From assembly GCF_000466385.1 (NCBI RefSeq), contig NZ_KE952775.1:1-64000 (forward strand): DNA of 64,000 nt, written 5' to 3'. Below are positions 57,136-64,000 of the stretch, one piece after another. Position 1 is the first letter of the stretch. Each line of letters opens with the position of its first letter. The notes under the pieces were generated by a model. The model saw nothing but the letters and a program-made list of their open reading frames with translations. It did not search any database and was not told where the DNA came from. Source of the stretch: Aneurinibacillus aneurinilyticus ATCC 12856 (GTDB lineage Bacteria > Bacillota > Bacilli > Aneurinibacillales > Aneurinibacillaceae). Both the position numbers and the translations under genes were made by a program.

Positions 57136-57184
57136 TAACGTACGATTATAAAGCGAGTGGAGAGAGATAAATAAAGAAATGGGC

Positions 57185-57222
57185 AGCCGTCTTTTCCGAA
57201 AGGGAGAGGCGGCTATCTTTTT
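57185..57222 (+). terminator. terminator after the CoA-transferase
   Basis: AGCCGTCTTTTCC pairs with GGGAGAGGCGGCT (several G-U pairs) and a TATCTTTTTTC tail follows. Confidence 0.7.
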
Positions 57223-57291
57223 TCATTCCTTTTTTGCCTACTTTCCTGTATAGTGGAAAAAGATGCTACGGTTAATGGGAGTTTGATTCAT

Positions 57292-59397
57292 ATGAAATAT
57301 CAACAGGATGATATCTGTGATATGGGCCACCTGCCGTCTGGAGTGCCTGCATCCTCAGCCATTCCGCATGCGGAAACGGCGGATGGACTCACTTCGGAGC
57401 AGCTGGTGGAGGATGACGCGCCCGACGCGTTTTTCTTTCGCGCACTGGAGCAAACAGGCATTCGCTTGAATGAACCGCAGATTGAAGCGGTACGCACGAC
57501 AGAAGGTCCGGTACTTATTAATGCCGGGGCTGGCAGTGGCAAAACAACAGTGCTAACCTGTCGCACTGCCTACCTAATGCTCGTTAAAGATGTTCCGCCG
57601 CGCAATATTGTACTGGTCACCTTTACTCGCCAGGCCGCTCGTCAAATGAAGGAGCGGCTGCTTTCGATTCCAGGTGTAACGCAGGCAATGGTCAAACAAA
57701 TTATTACAGGTACATTTCATTCGCTCGCACGGATGATTTATTTTCATAAATTGACTGATCCGCCACGCATTATGAGTGAAAAGCAGAAGGAATTCATGAT
57801 CGAGCAGATTACTAAAGAGCTGGCAACAGGTGAACAGTACGAACCGGAAACGCTCCTGTCGCTGCTTGCGTACCTGAAAAATAATTTGTGCGTTGTAGGA
57901 GATGCATGGGTAACAGAAGAGGTAGAGGGACTCAAAGACGACGCCCGACGCGTGCTGAAGCGCTATGAGTCGCACAAACGAGAAAATAACCTTATCGATT
58001 ATGAGGATTTGATTACAGGCTGTATCGAGACATTGCGTGCCTACCCGGAATATCTCGCTGCCCTACAGCGTCGCATGGCTTATATCATGGTAGATGAATA
58101 TCAGGATACAAACATCGCACAATATGAAATGATACGTATGCTTTCTAAGGAGTCCAATTTGTGCGTTGTAGGAGATCCCGATCAGGCTATCTACGGCTGG
58201 CGCGGAGCCGAACCATCCATTATTTTGCGCTTTCCGGAGGAACATGCGGGATGCACGCGTATTACGCTCGATATTAATTACCGTTCGCCCTCCGGCGTTG
58301 TAGGCTTGGGCAATGAGGTTATTCGCCATAACAGGAAGCGGTTTAAAAAAGAACTAAGAGTATTGCCGGGAGAAGCGGGCCTGCCCAAATATTTTGCAAC
58401 CCGATCCGTGGAGAAGGAAGCGGAAGCGGTGTTGGCTCTTATCGAGCAGTTGGTAGAATCGGGCGATTATACGCACAGAGATATTGCCGTATTGTATCGT
58501 ACGCACAGCACGGCACGTACGCTGTACGAAAAATTACTGCTGAGCGGCATTCCGTTTACGACACACCGGGATGATCCGACATTTTATGAGCTGTCTACCA
58601 TTCGCCCAGTGCTTGACTTCATGCGCCTTTCACTTGATCCATATAATGAAGCAGCGCTAGAGAGTATTTTGCCATGTTTGTATATTAGCAAAGCCCGTTA
58701 TATGAAGGAGATCCAAATTATATCCATTCAACAAGGCGTATCGTATGTGGAAGCACTGCGTCATTTGAAGGCCCTGCCGTCTTTTCAGCGTCGCCGACTC
58801 ATTGAACAGGTAGATTGGCTTCATAGCATTGCACGGTTAAGCCCTTTACAAGCGGTTAGGGAGATTCGCAATGAGGCCGGAGGTGGATACGACAAGTTTC
58901 TCGGCAGCGAGCAGAATGGAGCGGTCACGTACCATAAAGAAATGTTGCGCGACGACTTGTTCGAACTGGAGGAGGCAGTTAAAGCGTTCGGGACGGTGTC
59001 AGAATTCCTGTCGTACGTCGATACGATTCTTATTCAAAAAGAAACGCGCAAGAAGACACAGCAGGCCGGTCAGGGAGTCACGTTACAAACGATTCACAGC
59101 GCCAAAGGCTTGGAATATCCGGTTGTCATTCTTATTGGTGCAATCGACGGTGTACTGCCTCATAGTATTGCAGTCGATCCGGAAGAGAAGCCAGACTTCT
59201 GGTTGCATAAAAAAAGCGAAGAAAAAAAGGACGAGGCAATGGAAGAGGAACGTCGCCTGGCCTATGTTGCAGTAACGCGCGCGATGAAGGAGCTGTATAT
59301 CAGTTCCCCTCAATATTTCCGCGGTAAGCCGGCCGGGCTTTCTCCCCTCTTACTGGACGCATTCAACGAAGCGGTAAAGATCCCATCGTCCGGCTAA
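57292..59397 (+). CDS. UvrD/PcrA-like superfamily 1 helicase (YjcD-like)
   Basis: 3'-5' DNA helicase of superfamily 1A. Motifs: Q-motif LNEPQIEAV, I AGAGSGKTT, Ia VTFTRQAARQM, II MVDEYQDTN, III GDPDQAIYGWRGAEP, IV NYRSPSGV, V TLQTIHSAKGLEYPVV and VI EEERRLAYVAVTRA. About 701 residues with a hydrophilic N-terminal extension of about 55, like B. subtilis YjcD. ATG 57292 follows GGGAG by 10 bases; the frame from GTG 57253 overlaps a TATAGT -10 element. It lies before cvfB. Confidence 0.88.
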   Translation: MKYQQDDICDMGHLPSGVPASSAIPHAETADGLTSEQLVEDDAPDAFFFRALEQTGIRLNEPQIEAVRTTEGPVLINAGAGSGKTTVLTCRTAYLMLVKDVPPRNIVLVTFTRQAARQMKERLLSIPGVTQAMVKQIITGTFHSLARMIYFHKLTDPPRIMSEKQKEFMIEQITKELATGEQYEPETLLSLLAYLKNNLCVVGDAWVTEEVEGLKDDARRVLKRYESHKRENNLIDYEDLITGCIETLRAYPEYLAALQRRMAYIMVDEYQDTNIAQYEMIRMLSKESNLCVVGDPDQAIYGWRGAEPSIILRFPEEHAGCTRITLDINYRSPSGVVGLGNEVIRHNRKRFKKELRVLPGEAGLPKYFATRSVEKEAEAVLALIEQLVESGDYTHRDIAVLYRTHSTARTLYEKLLLSGIPFTTHRDDPTFYELSTIRPVLDFMRLSLDPYNEAALESILPCLYISKARYMKEIQIISIQQGVSYVEALRHLKALPSFQRRRLIEQVDWLHSIARLSPLQAVREIRNEAGGGYDKFLGSEQNGAVTYHKEMLRDDLFELEEAVKAFGTVSEFLSYVDTILIQKETRKKTQQAGQGVTLQTIHSAKGLEYPVVILIGAIDGVLPHSIAVDPEEKPDFWLHKKSEEKKDEAMEEERRLAYVAVTRAMKELYISSPQYFRGKPAGLSPLLLDAFNEAVKIPSSG

Positions 59398-59419
59398 TGA
59401 AGAAGGAGGATATTACAGA

Positions 59420-60280
59420 GTGAAACCTGAAGCAGGTATGAAAGTAATGGGAACGATTGAACGGCAGGCGCCGTTCGGCTATTTTTTATCGGTAGAAGGG
59501 CAAGACGTTCTCCTGCATCAGAGCGATGCGGAGGGAGAGCTGGAAATTGGTGAGCAGGTCGAAGTTTTCCTCTATCATGATCACCAGGATCGGATCGCAG
59601 CCACGCAGCATGAGCCATACATTACACTAGGGGAATTCGGCTGGCTTGAAGTCAAGGATGTGCATCTACGCATGGGAGTGTTCCTGGATAACGGAATTCG
59701 TAAAGATTTGCTGCTTCCAGCAGATCAGTTGCCTGAAATCAAAAGCAAATGGCCACGTTCAGGTGATCGTTTATATGTAGGGCTTGAACATGACAAACAA
59801 GGGCGGATGCTGGCTGTACTTGGTCGTGAAGAGAACTTTGAACAAATCGCCGTACCGGCAGAACAAGACATTTTTAATAAAGACATTACAGGCTACGTAT
59901 ATAAAGTCATCAAAATCGGTGCGTTTCTACTAACCGAAGGGCAGCATCTCGCCTTTATTCACCGTGATGAGACGGATGAGCCTTTACGTGTTGGACAGCG
60001 AGTGGAAGGCCGTATTTCCAAAGTGAGGGATGACGGAAGAATAAATGTAACAACCAAACTTCGAAAAGAAGTCAGCTACAGCCAGGATGCCGAGATGATT
60101 TACGATTATATTAAGAATCGGGGCGGTCGTATGCCATATACGGACAAGACGGACCCAGATATTATCAAAGAGAAGTTCGGAATTAGCAAAGCTGCATTCA
60201 AGCGTGCGCTCGGTAAACTAATGAAAGAAAGACGGGCCCATCAGGAAGAAGGCTGGACTGTTTTGTCTGAACAAAAATAG
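59420..60280 (+). CDS. CvfB-like S1 RNA-binding protein
   Basis: A 286-residue protein of the CvfB (YitL) family with tandem S1 domains: an N-terminal one (GTIERQAPFGYFLSVEGQDVLLHQ), a middle one (VYKVIKIGAFLLTEGQHLAFIHRDE, then VEGRISKVRDDGRINVTTK) and a C-terminal winged helix (KEKFGISKAAFKRALGKLMKERR). CvfB links RNA binding to expression of virulence genes in S. aureus. It starts with GTG 59420 after AAGGAGG. A broad hairpin terminator follows. Confidence 0.88.
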   Translation: MKPEAGMKVMGTIERQAPFGYFLSVEGQDVLLHQSDAEGELEIGEQVEVFLYHDHQDRIAATQHEPYITLGEFGWLEVKDVHLRMGVFLDNGIRKDLLLPADQLPEIKSKWPRSGDRLYVGLEHDKQGRMLAVLGREENFEQIAVPAEQDIFNKDITGYVYKVIKIGAFLLTEGQHLAFIHRDETDEPLRVGQRVEGRISKVRDDGRINVTTKLRKEVSYSQDAEMIYDYIKNRGGRMPYTDKTDPDIIKEKFGISKAAFKRALGKLMKERRAHQEEGWTVLSEQK

Positions 60281-60291
60281 TAAAAAAGAGT

Positions 60292-60352
60292 GAAGGAGGC
60301 TGTCTCAAAAGGTCGTTGAAAAACGATTTTTTCGAGCCAGCCCTTCTTTTTT
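60292..60352 (+). terminator. terminator with GGCTGTCTC-type inverted repeat
   Basis: GAAGGAGGCTG pairs with CAGCCCTTC and then TTTTTTT. The inner part GGCTGTCTCAAAAGGTCGTT with its reverse-complement-like partner (60299-60342) looks like the ends of insertion-sequence-derived hairpins common in Bacillales. It ends cvfB. Confidence 0.6.
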
Positions 60353-60372
60353 TACTTGAATATGGATTTTAG

Positions 60373-60504
60373 AGGTTGCTTATTCTCGATTTTCTCGGAT
60401 GCTTGTATGCTCATCATCAAGAAAGCTTTGAAGATCGCCCATATTGGAAAGAATGGACATTTAAAGAAAAACTTAAAAATTTAGATAACACGTTTTGTTA
60501 CTGA
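60373..60504 (+). pseudogene. relic of an unidentified gene (C-terminal part)
   Basis: After an in-frame TAG, a frame reading LILDFLGCLYAHHQESFEDR and continuing for about 20 more residues runs to a TGA. It has realistic protein composition (PYWKEWTFKEKLKNLD) but no start. It lies between the GGCTGTCTC hairpin and the GC-richer BceRSAB module, as expected for a broken gene at an insertion boundary. The family is not recognised. Confidence 0.3.
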
Positions 60505-60669
60505 AGATGCTAAGTTTTTTGGGAGGATTTCGTTGGATAAGCGCTATCTTATCTCTCTTTCGAGGGTCTTTTTCTGTTTAGAAAGGAAGGTGCCTTTTAT
60601 CTTACTTCTTATTTCAAATCACGTTCTCTATGATTTACAATACATGTAATGAAAGGGGACGGTATTCTG

Positions 60670-61353
60670 ATGGATATGAACATTTTTATCGTCGAAGACG
60701 ATGCCCACATATTTGAGGCTCTGAAAGAAAGGCTGGAAAAATGGTCTCTGCACGTCACGGGACCGGATTCGTTTGATGACGTCATGCGTTCCTTTATCCA
60801 TGTTGAACCTCAGCTTGTCATTCTGGACATTCAGCTACCGAAATACGACGGCTTTCACTGGTGCCGGGAAATTCGCGCCGTATCGAAGGTGCCAATTCTG
60901 TTCCTGTCTTCGCGGGATCATCCGATGGATATGGTGATGGCGATGAATATGGGCGCGGACGACTACATTCAAAAGCCTTTTCACATGGACGTGCTGCTGG
61001 CCAAAATCCAGGCGATTCTTCGCCGGACGTACGCTTACGGAGAAGAATCGCCTGACGTGATCGAATGGAACGGCGCGGTGATCGACATGAAGCGCGGCGC
61101 TATTCGCAAAGACGGCCGGGAGGCCGATTTGACGAAAAATGAATTTTTCATTCTCGCCGTCCTCGTTCAGGCGAACAACGAAATCGTATCGCGTCATGAC
61201 CTGATCCGGAAGCTGTGGGAGGACGAGCATTTCGTCAATGATAATACCCTTACGGCCAATGTAACGCGCTTGCGCCAAAAGCTAGCGGTGCTCGGGCTCG
61301 AAGAAGCGATCGTCACGAAAAAAGGGCTTGGTTACATGGCCGTCACGATGTAA
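60670..61353 (+). CDS. BceR-like response regulator
   Basis: OmpR-family regulator of a peptide-antibiotic resistance module, 227 residues. Receiver: IFIVEDDAHI, phospho-acceptor Asp in VILDIQLPKYDG, FLSSRD and IQKPFHM. Winged helix: LTKNEFFILAVLVQANNEIVSR, then NTLTANVTRLRQKLAVLGL, typical of BceR/PsdR. ATG 60670 follows AAAGGGGA by about 10 bases. The partner kinase starts 9 bases after its stop, and a BceR-like box precedes the transporter genes. Confidence 0.88.
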   Translation: MDMNIFIVEDDAHIFEALKERLEKWSLHVTGPDSFDDVMRSFIHVEPQLVILDIQLPKYDGFHWCREIRAVSKVPILFLSSRDHPMDMVMAMNMGADDYIQKPFHMDVLLAKIQAILRRTYAYGEESPDVIEWNGAVIDMKRGAIRKDGREADLTKNEFFILAVLVQANNEIVSRHDLIRKLWEDEHFVNDNTLTANVTRLRQKLAVLGLEEAIVTKKGLGYMAVTM

Positions 61354-61362
61354 AGGGGGCAC

Positions 61363-62406
61363 ATGATTGGCGTGTTTTTACGTTATGTTGGTTATAAAAA
61401 AAGCTGGATCTTTTTGTTTCTGGTGCTGCTCGGTTTGACCGACGTGCTCATTCTGCTCGATCACGGCATTGCGGTTCACGCAAGCTCCATGATCTATTTG
61501 AACGTCTTATTTCTATTTGTCGTTGCCGTGTTTTTGGTTTGGCGTTATAAAACGGAAACGAAATATGCGGCGGCGCTCGCGGCACGAAGCGAAAACATGA
61601 CTGAGGACTGGATCGAAACCTTGCCGGAACCCGCCTTTTTCCCGGATGAAGTCACAAGCGAGGTGCTGCGTGCAGCCGATCTGTTTTACAGACGAAAGCT
61701 CTCCGATGTGAGGCAGGTGCAGCTGATCGAAAATGATTTTACGGCGTCCTGGATTCATGAAGTGAAGGCGCCGCTTACCGCGATGAAGCTCACCATCGAT
61801 GCTCATCGAACTGATCCGGCGATGCGGAAGATCGAAGCGGAGTGGCTGCGGATCCATTTGCTGATCGACCGGCGGCTGCATATGGCGCGCCTTCCGTCCC
61901 TCGAGTCGGATTACGTGCTGGAACCGGCGACTGTTCGGCGGCTTGCCGTGGAAGAGGTGCGCGAACTCACTTCCTGGTGCATGGAAAAAAACATCGCGGT
62001 CGAATTCGAAGGCGAAGACGCGGAGGTCGTTACCGACCGGAAATGGTGCCGGTTTATCATCAGGCAATTGTTGACAAACGCCATCAAATACAGCCCGGAG
62101 GGCGGGATCATCCGGATCACAACAGGCGTGACGGAGAACGGAAATGCCATGCTGGTCATCAAAGACGAAGGGCCAGGTATTCCGGTGCATGACCTGCCGC
62201 GCATTTTCGATAAAGGTTTTACGGGAGGGAACGGCAGAATCCAAAACGCGGCGACAGGCATCGGGCTGTATCTCGCGCAAACCGTCGCGTCCAAAATCAG
62301 GATCACGCTCGGAGCACAATCCACACCAAACCAGGGAACGGCGGTGCGCATGATTTTTACGGCTAAAAATGATTTTGAGTCGGTTCGGAGAGGGATGCTG
62401 ATCTAA
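61363..62406 (+). CDS. BceS-like intramembrane-sensing histidine kinase
   Basis: Kinase with two membrane helices (about residues 12-30 and 38-60) and almost no extracellular loop, the mark of the BceS class that senses flux through its BceAB transporter. HisKA with the phosphorylation His in WIHEVKAPLTAMKL, then HATPase with QLLTNAIKYSP, DEGPGI and GIGLYLAQ. 347 residues. It is followed by a weak terminator and a promoter region with a regulator box. Confidence 0.9.
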   Translation: MIGVFLRYVGYKKSWIFLFLVLLGLTDVLILLDHGIAVHASSMIYLNVLFLFVVAVFLVWRYKTETKYAAALAARSENMTEDWIETLPEPAFFPDEVTSEVLRAADLFYRRKLSDVRQVQLIENDFTASWIHEVKAPLTAMKLTIDAHRTDPAMRKIEAEWLRIHLLIDRRLHMARLPSLESDYVLEPATVRRLAVEEVRELTSWCMEKNIAVEFEGEDAEVVTDRKWCRFIIRQLLTNAIKYSPEGGIIRITTGVTENGNAMLVIKDEGPGIPVHDLPRIFDKGFTGGNGRIQNAATGIGLYLAQTVASKIRITLGAQSTPNQGTAVRMIFTAKNDFESVRRGMLI

Positions 62407-62473
62407 TGCATTCGTTCCGTTAGCCAGAATATGAACGACGGATTGTTTTCATAATGATAAATGATAACAAACC

Positions 62474-62503
62474 AAGCAGCCGGGGCTTTCCTGACTGCTT
62501 TTT
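62474..62503 (+). terminator. terminator after the kinase gene
   Basis: AAGCAG/CTGCTT arms with a 15-base loop and TTTT tail; a short stem. Confidence 0.45.
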
Positions 62504-62563
62504 GAATTGGCCGGCATGTTAAATGTTGCGGAAAAAGGGCGGCACAAAGCAGCCGTGCTCAAC

Positions 62564-62579
62564 GTGACGAAATTGTCAC
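62564..62579. promoter_or_regulatory. BceR-type operator upstream of the transporter genes
   Basis: GTGAC-gaaatt-GTCAC, a perfect inverted repeat like the BceR/PsdR binding box. It is about 100 bases before the ABC gene start. A GCGACA-18-TACAAT promoter (62633-62638 as -10) lies between. Confidence 0.7.
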
Positions 62580-62668
62580 ATTGCCCCGCCCGCTTGTCAT
62601 CCAAAACGTGCGACAACACCCGGTGAACGAAAGTACAATGGGGGTACAGCAAAACTTGGAGGTTCATT

Positions 62669-63454
62669 ATGAATGGTATAAATCAGGCAAAAACGGTGCT
62701 GCGTGCACAGAATGTCCGCAAATCATACGGCTCGAAAGGCAGCGCACAGCAGGTGTTAAAAGGCATCGATCTTTGCGTCATGGAAGGGGAATTCATGGGC
62801 ATTATGGGGCCTTCCGGTTCCGGAAAAACAACCCTGCTGAACGTCCTTGCGACGATCGACCGAACGACGGAAGGAACGATTCTGATTGACGACGCCGACA
62901 TTTCAAAAATGAAGGATTCGGAGCTTTCCGCGTTTCGCCGGAACAAGCTGGGGTTCATTTTTCAGGATTACAACCTGCTTGACACGCTAACCGTGAAGGA
63001 AAACATCCTGCTTCCGATCTCCCTGAGCAAAATGAACAAAAGGCTGGCGGAAGAAGAATTCAAGATTATCGCCGACATTCTCGGCATCCGGGAACTGGCG
63101 AACAAATATCCCCATGAAATATCGGGCGGTCAAAAACAGCGCACGTCCGCTGCCCGCGCTTTGATCCACCGGCCATCGATGGTTTTTGCGGATGAACCGA
63201 CGGGTGCCCTGGATTCCAAATCGGCTTCCTCATTGCTGGGAACGATGGAAGACCTCAACAAAAAACGTGCCGTAACGATCGTGATGGTCACACATGATCC
63301 CGTTGCTTCCAGCTATTGCAGCCGGGTCGTGTTCCTAAAAGACGGACAAATCTATTCCGAACTGTACCGCGGCGACAAAACGAGACCGTCATTCTTCAAG
63401 GAAATCATGGACGTGCAGGCCGTACTTGGGGGGGACAACGTTGACGTTATTTGA
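62669..63454 (+). CDS. BceA-like ABC transporter ATPase
   Basis: ATPase of a peptide-antibiotic detoxification transporter, 261 residues. Walker [11 protein letters not shown]-loop IFQDYN, signature ISGGQKQR (with Thr-Ser after it), Walker [10 protein letters not shown], and switch His in VTHDP. AAAACTTGGAGG precedes the ATG by about 6 bases. Stop overlaps the start of the permease gene by 14 bases. With its kinase and regulator it makes a Bce-type resistance module against bacitracin- or lantibiotic-like peptides; the inducer is unknown. Confidence 0.93.
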   Translation: MNGINQAKTVLRAQNVRKSYGSKGSAQQVLKGIDLCVMEGEFMGIMGPSGSGKTTLLNVLATIDRTTEGTILIDDADISKMKDSELSAFRRNKLGFIFQDYNLLDTLTVKENILLPISLSKMNKRLAEEEFKIIADILGIRELANKYPHEISGGQKQRTSAARALIHRPSMVFADEPTGALDSKSASSLLGTMEDLNKKRAVTIVMVTHDPVASSYCSRVVFLKDGQIYSELYRGDKTRPSFFKEIMDVQAVLGGDNVDVI

Positions 63455-64000
63455 ACTGGTCATCCGCAGCATTCGGAAAAACATTAAACATTACTACCTG
63501 TACTTTTTTGCGCTTATTTTCAGCATGAGTTTGTACTTCGTCTTTGCGACGCTGCAGCATGATTCGTCGGTCGTGGAGCGGATGGGCTCGGACGTGAATT
63601 TTGCGACATCATTCCGTGTGGCGGGAATTTTGCTGCTCGTCATCGTCGCCGTATTTACCGTCTACGCCAACAGCATCTTTCTGAAGCGGCGCAGCAAGGA
63701 AATCGGGCTGTACCAGCTGATCGGCCTGTCGAAGATGGGCGTGGCCCGGTTTTTGATCATCGAAAACATGCTGCTGGGTTTGGGGGCACTTCTGCTCGGA
63801 ATATGCTGCGGCGCGCTTGTATCGCGGCTGTTCCTGCTCATTTTGATGAAGCTGCTGGGCTTCGAAGGCATCGTCGGGATCGCTTTTTCGGCCACGGCGG
63901 CAGTGCAGACGGTGATCGTCTTTGCCGCGCTGATTATTTTCACTTCGATACAGATGACGCTCACGGTTTACCGCAGCACGCTGCTCCAACTGTTTAACGC
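63441..64000 (+). CDS. BceB-like ABC permease, 5' part (cut by window end)
   Basis: TTG 63441 follows a G-rich site (GGGGGG) and opens a frame running to the window edge without a stop. The product begins [20 protein letters not shown], a typical BceB start, and has the first FtsX-like helices: one at about residues 20-42, another at about 56-75, and more up to residue 186. BceB permeases have ten helices and a large extracellular domain after the sixth; that part lies beyond the window. It pairs with the BceA-like ATPase. Confidence 0.85.
   Translation, partial: MTLFELVIRSIRKNIKHYYLYFFALIFSMSLYFVFATLQHDSSVVERMGSDVNFATSFRVAGILLLVIVAVFTVYANSIFLKRRSKEIGLYQLIGLSKMGVARFLIIENMLLGLGALLLGICCGALVSRLFLLILMKLLGFEGIVGIAFSATAAVQTVIVFAALIIFTSIQMTLTVYRSTLLQLFN

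Noticed and set aside
60533-60649. TTG-start ORF of 38 residues with GGGAGG upstream, before the BceR-like gene.
   Set aside because: Product looks random, no homology sense, and it lies in a likely insertion boundary; not enough support for a gene.
61513-62319. Minus-strand ORF of 268 codons in the GC-rich module.
   Set aside because: Antisense to the BceS-like kinase; high GC lengthens reverse frames.
1-64000. CRISPR arrays, tRNA or rRNA genes.
   Set aside because: No regularly spaced repeats with spacers, cloverleaf sequences or rRNA-like conserved stretches were seen.

Overview
The window comes from an endospore-forming, low-to-mid GC Bacillales bacterium, most like Paenibacillaceae and perhaps Aneurinibacillus. 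The genus is inferred. Spore-related genes support this: a Tlp spore protein, a PdaA-type deacetylase, a SpoIIIE/FtsK translocase in the tepA-ylzJ-spoIIIE order, a YheC/D coat-associated ATP-grasp protein and a GerMN lipoprotein. Futalosine-pathway menaquinone genes (mqnB, mqnD) replace the classical men route of Bacillus. No rRNA, tRNA, CRISPR array, intact insertion sequence or intact prophage was seen.

Layout. 0-7.6 kb: a BcrC-like phosphatase coupled to a DedA protein, a degenerate GIY-YIG protein, an MFS exporter with a TrmB regulator followed closely by mqnB-mqnD, then a YkoQ/YkoP-like pair. 7.7-13.4 kb: a surface-binding lipoprotein, a histidine kinase, a sigma-54 response regulator and a TsdA-like diheme cytochrome. 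13.5-24 kb: Mn/Fe superoxide dismutase, a CadA-type metal ATPase, a PdaA-like deacetylase, aroD-aroK, a DUF2339 membrane protein, and an MFS/PucR pair. 24-35 kb: an FHA regulator, methionine aminopeptidase, aldo/keto reductase, a Mur-ligase/DD-peptidase pair, a RocR-like activator, a DJ-1/HxlR pair, yidD and a CobW GTPase. 35-48 kb: a YqaJ-RecT recombination pair outside any visible prophage, spore and envelope genes, tepA-ylzJ-spoIIIE, mscL, darB, and ribU under an FMN riboswitch. 48-60 kb: an AlkA-type glycosylase, a lipoprotein/two-component/YtkA operon, spore lipoproteins, a LytTR regulator beside a CoA-transferase, a UvrD-like helicase and CvfB. 60.6-64 kb: a visibly GC-richer BceRSAB-type peptide-antibiotic resistance module, cut by the window end.

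Most interesting system. At 7752-13352 the parts of a complete sensory circuit lie in a row: solute-binding lipoprotein, kinase, NtrC-type regulator, two regulator-like palindromes 21 bp apart, a consensus-spaced -24/-12 promoter, and a cytochrome with the features of TsdA (thiosulfate dehydrogenase/tetrathionate reductase), including a Cys that would ligate heme 1. I infer a sulfur-oxyanion sensing and respiration switch. The DNA-binding step and the ligand are untested.

Other second-look items are three 20-bp-period direct repeats between the LytTR gene and the CoA-transferase, a near-identical 17-bp box at both ends of sodA, a strongly structured RNA-like stretch after recT, a Mur ligase lacking its usual N-terminal domain coupled to a DD-peptidase without an export signal, terminator-like hairpins in the leaders of the Mur ligase and spoIIIE, and several gene relics (SDR, class I amidotransferase, two unknown). 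Three short membrane or secreted proteins (5796-5933, 25688-25798, 48840-48938) have clear ribosome binding sites.
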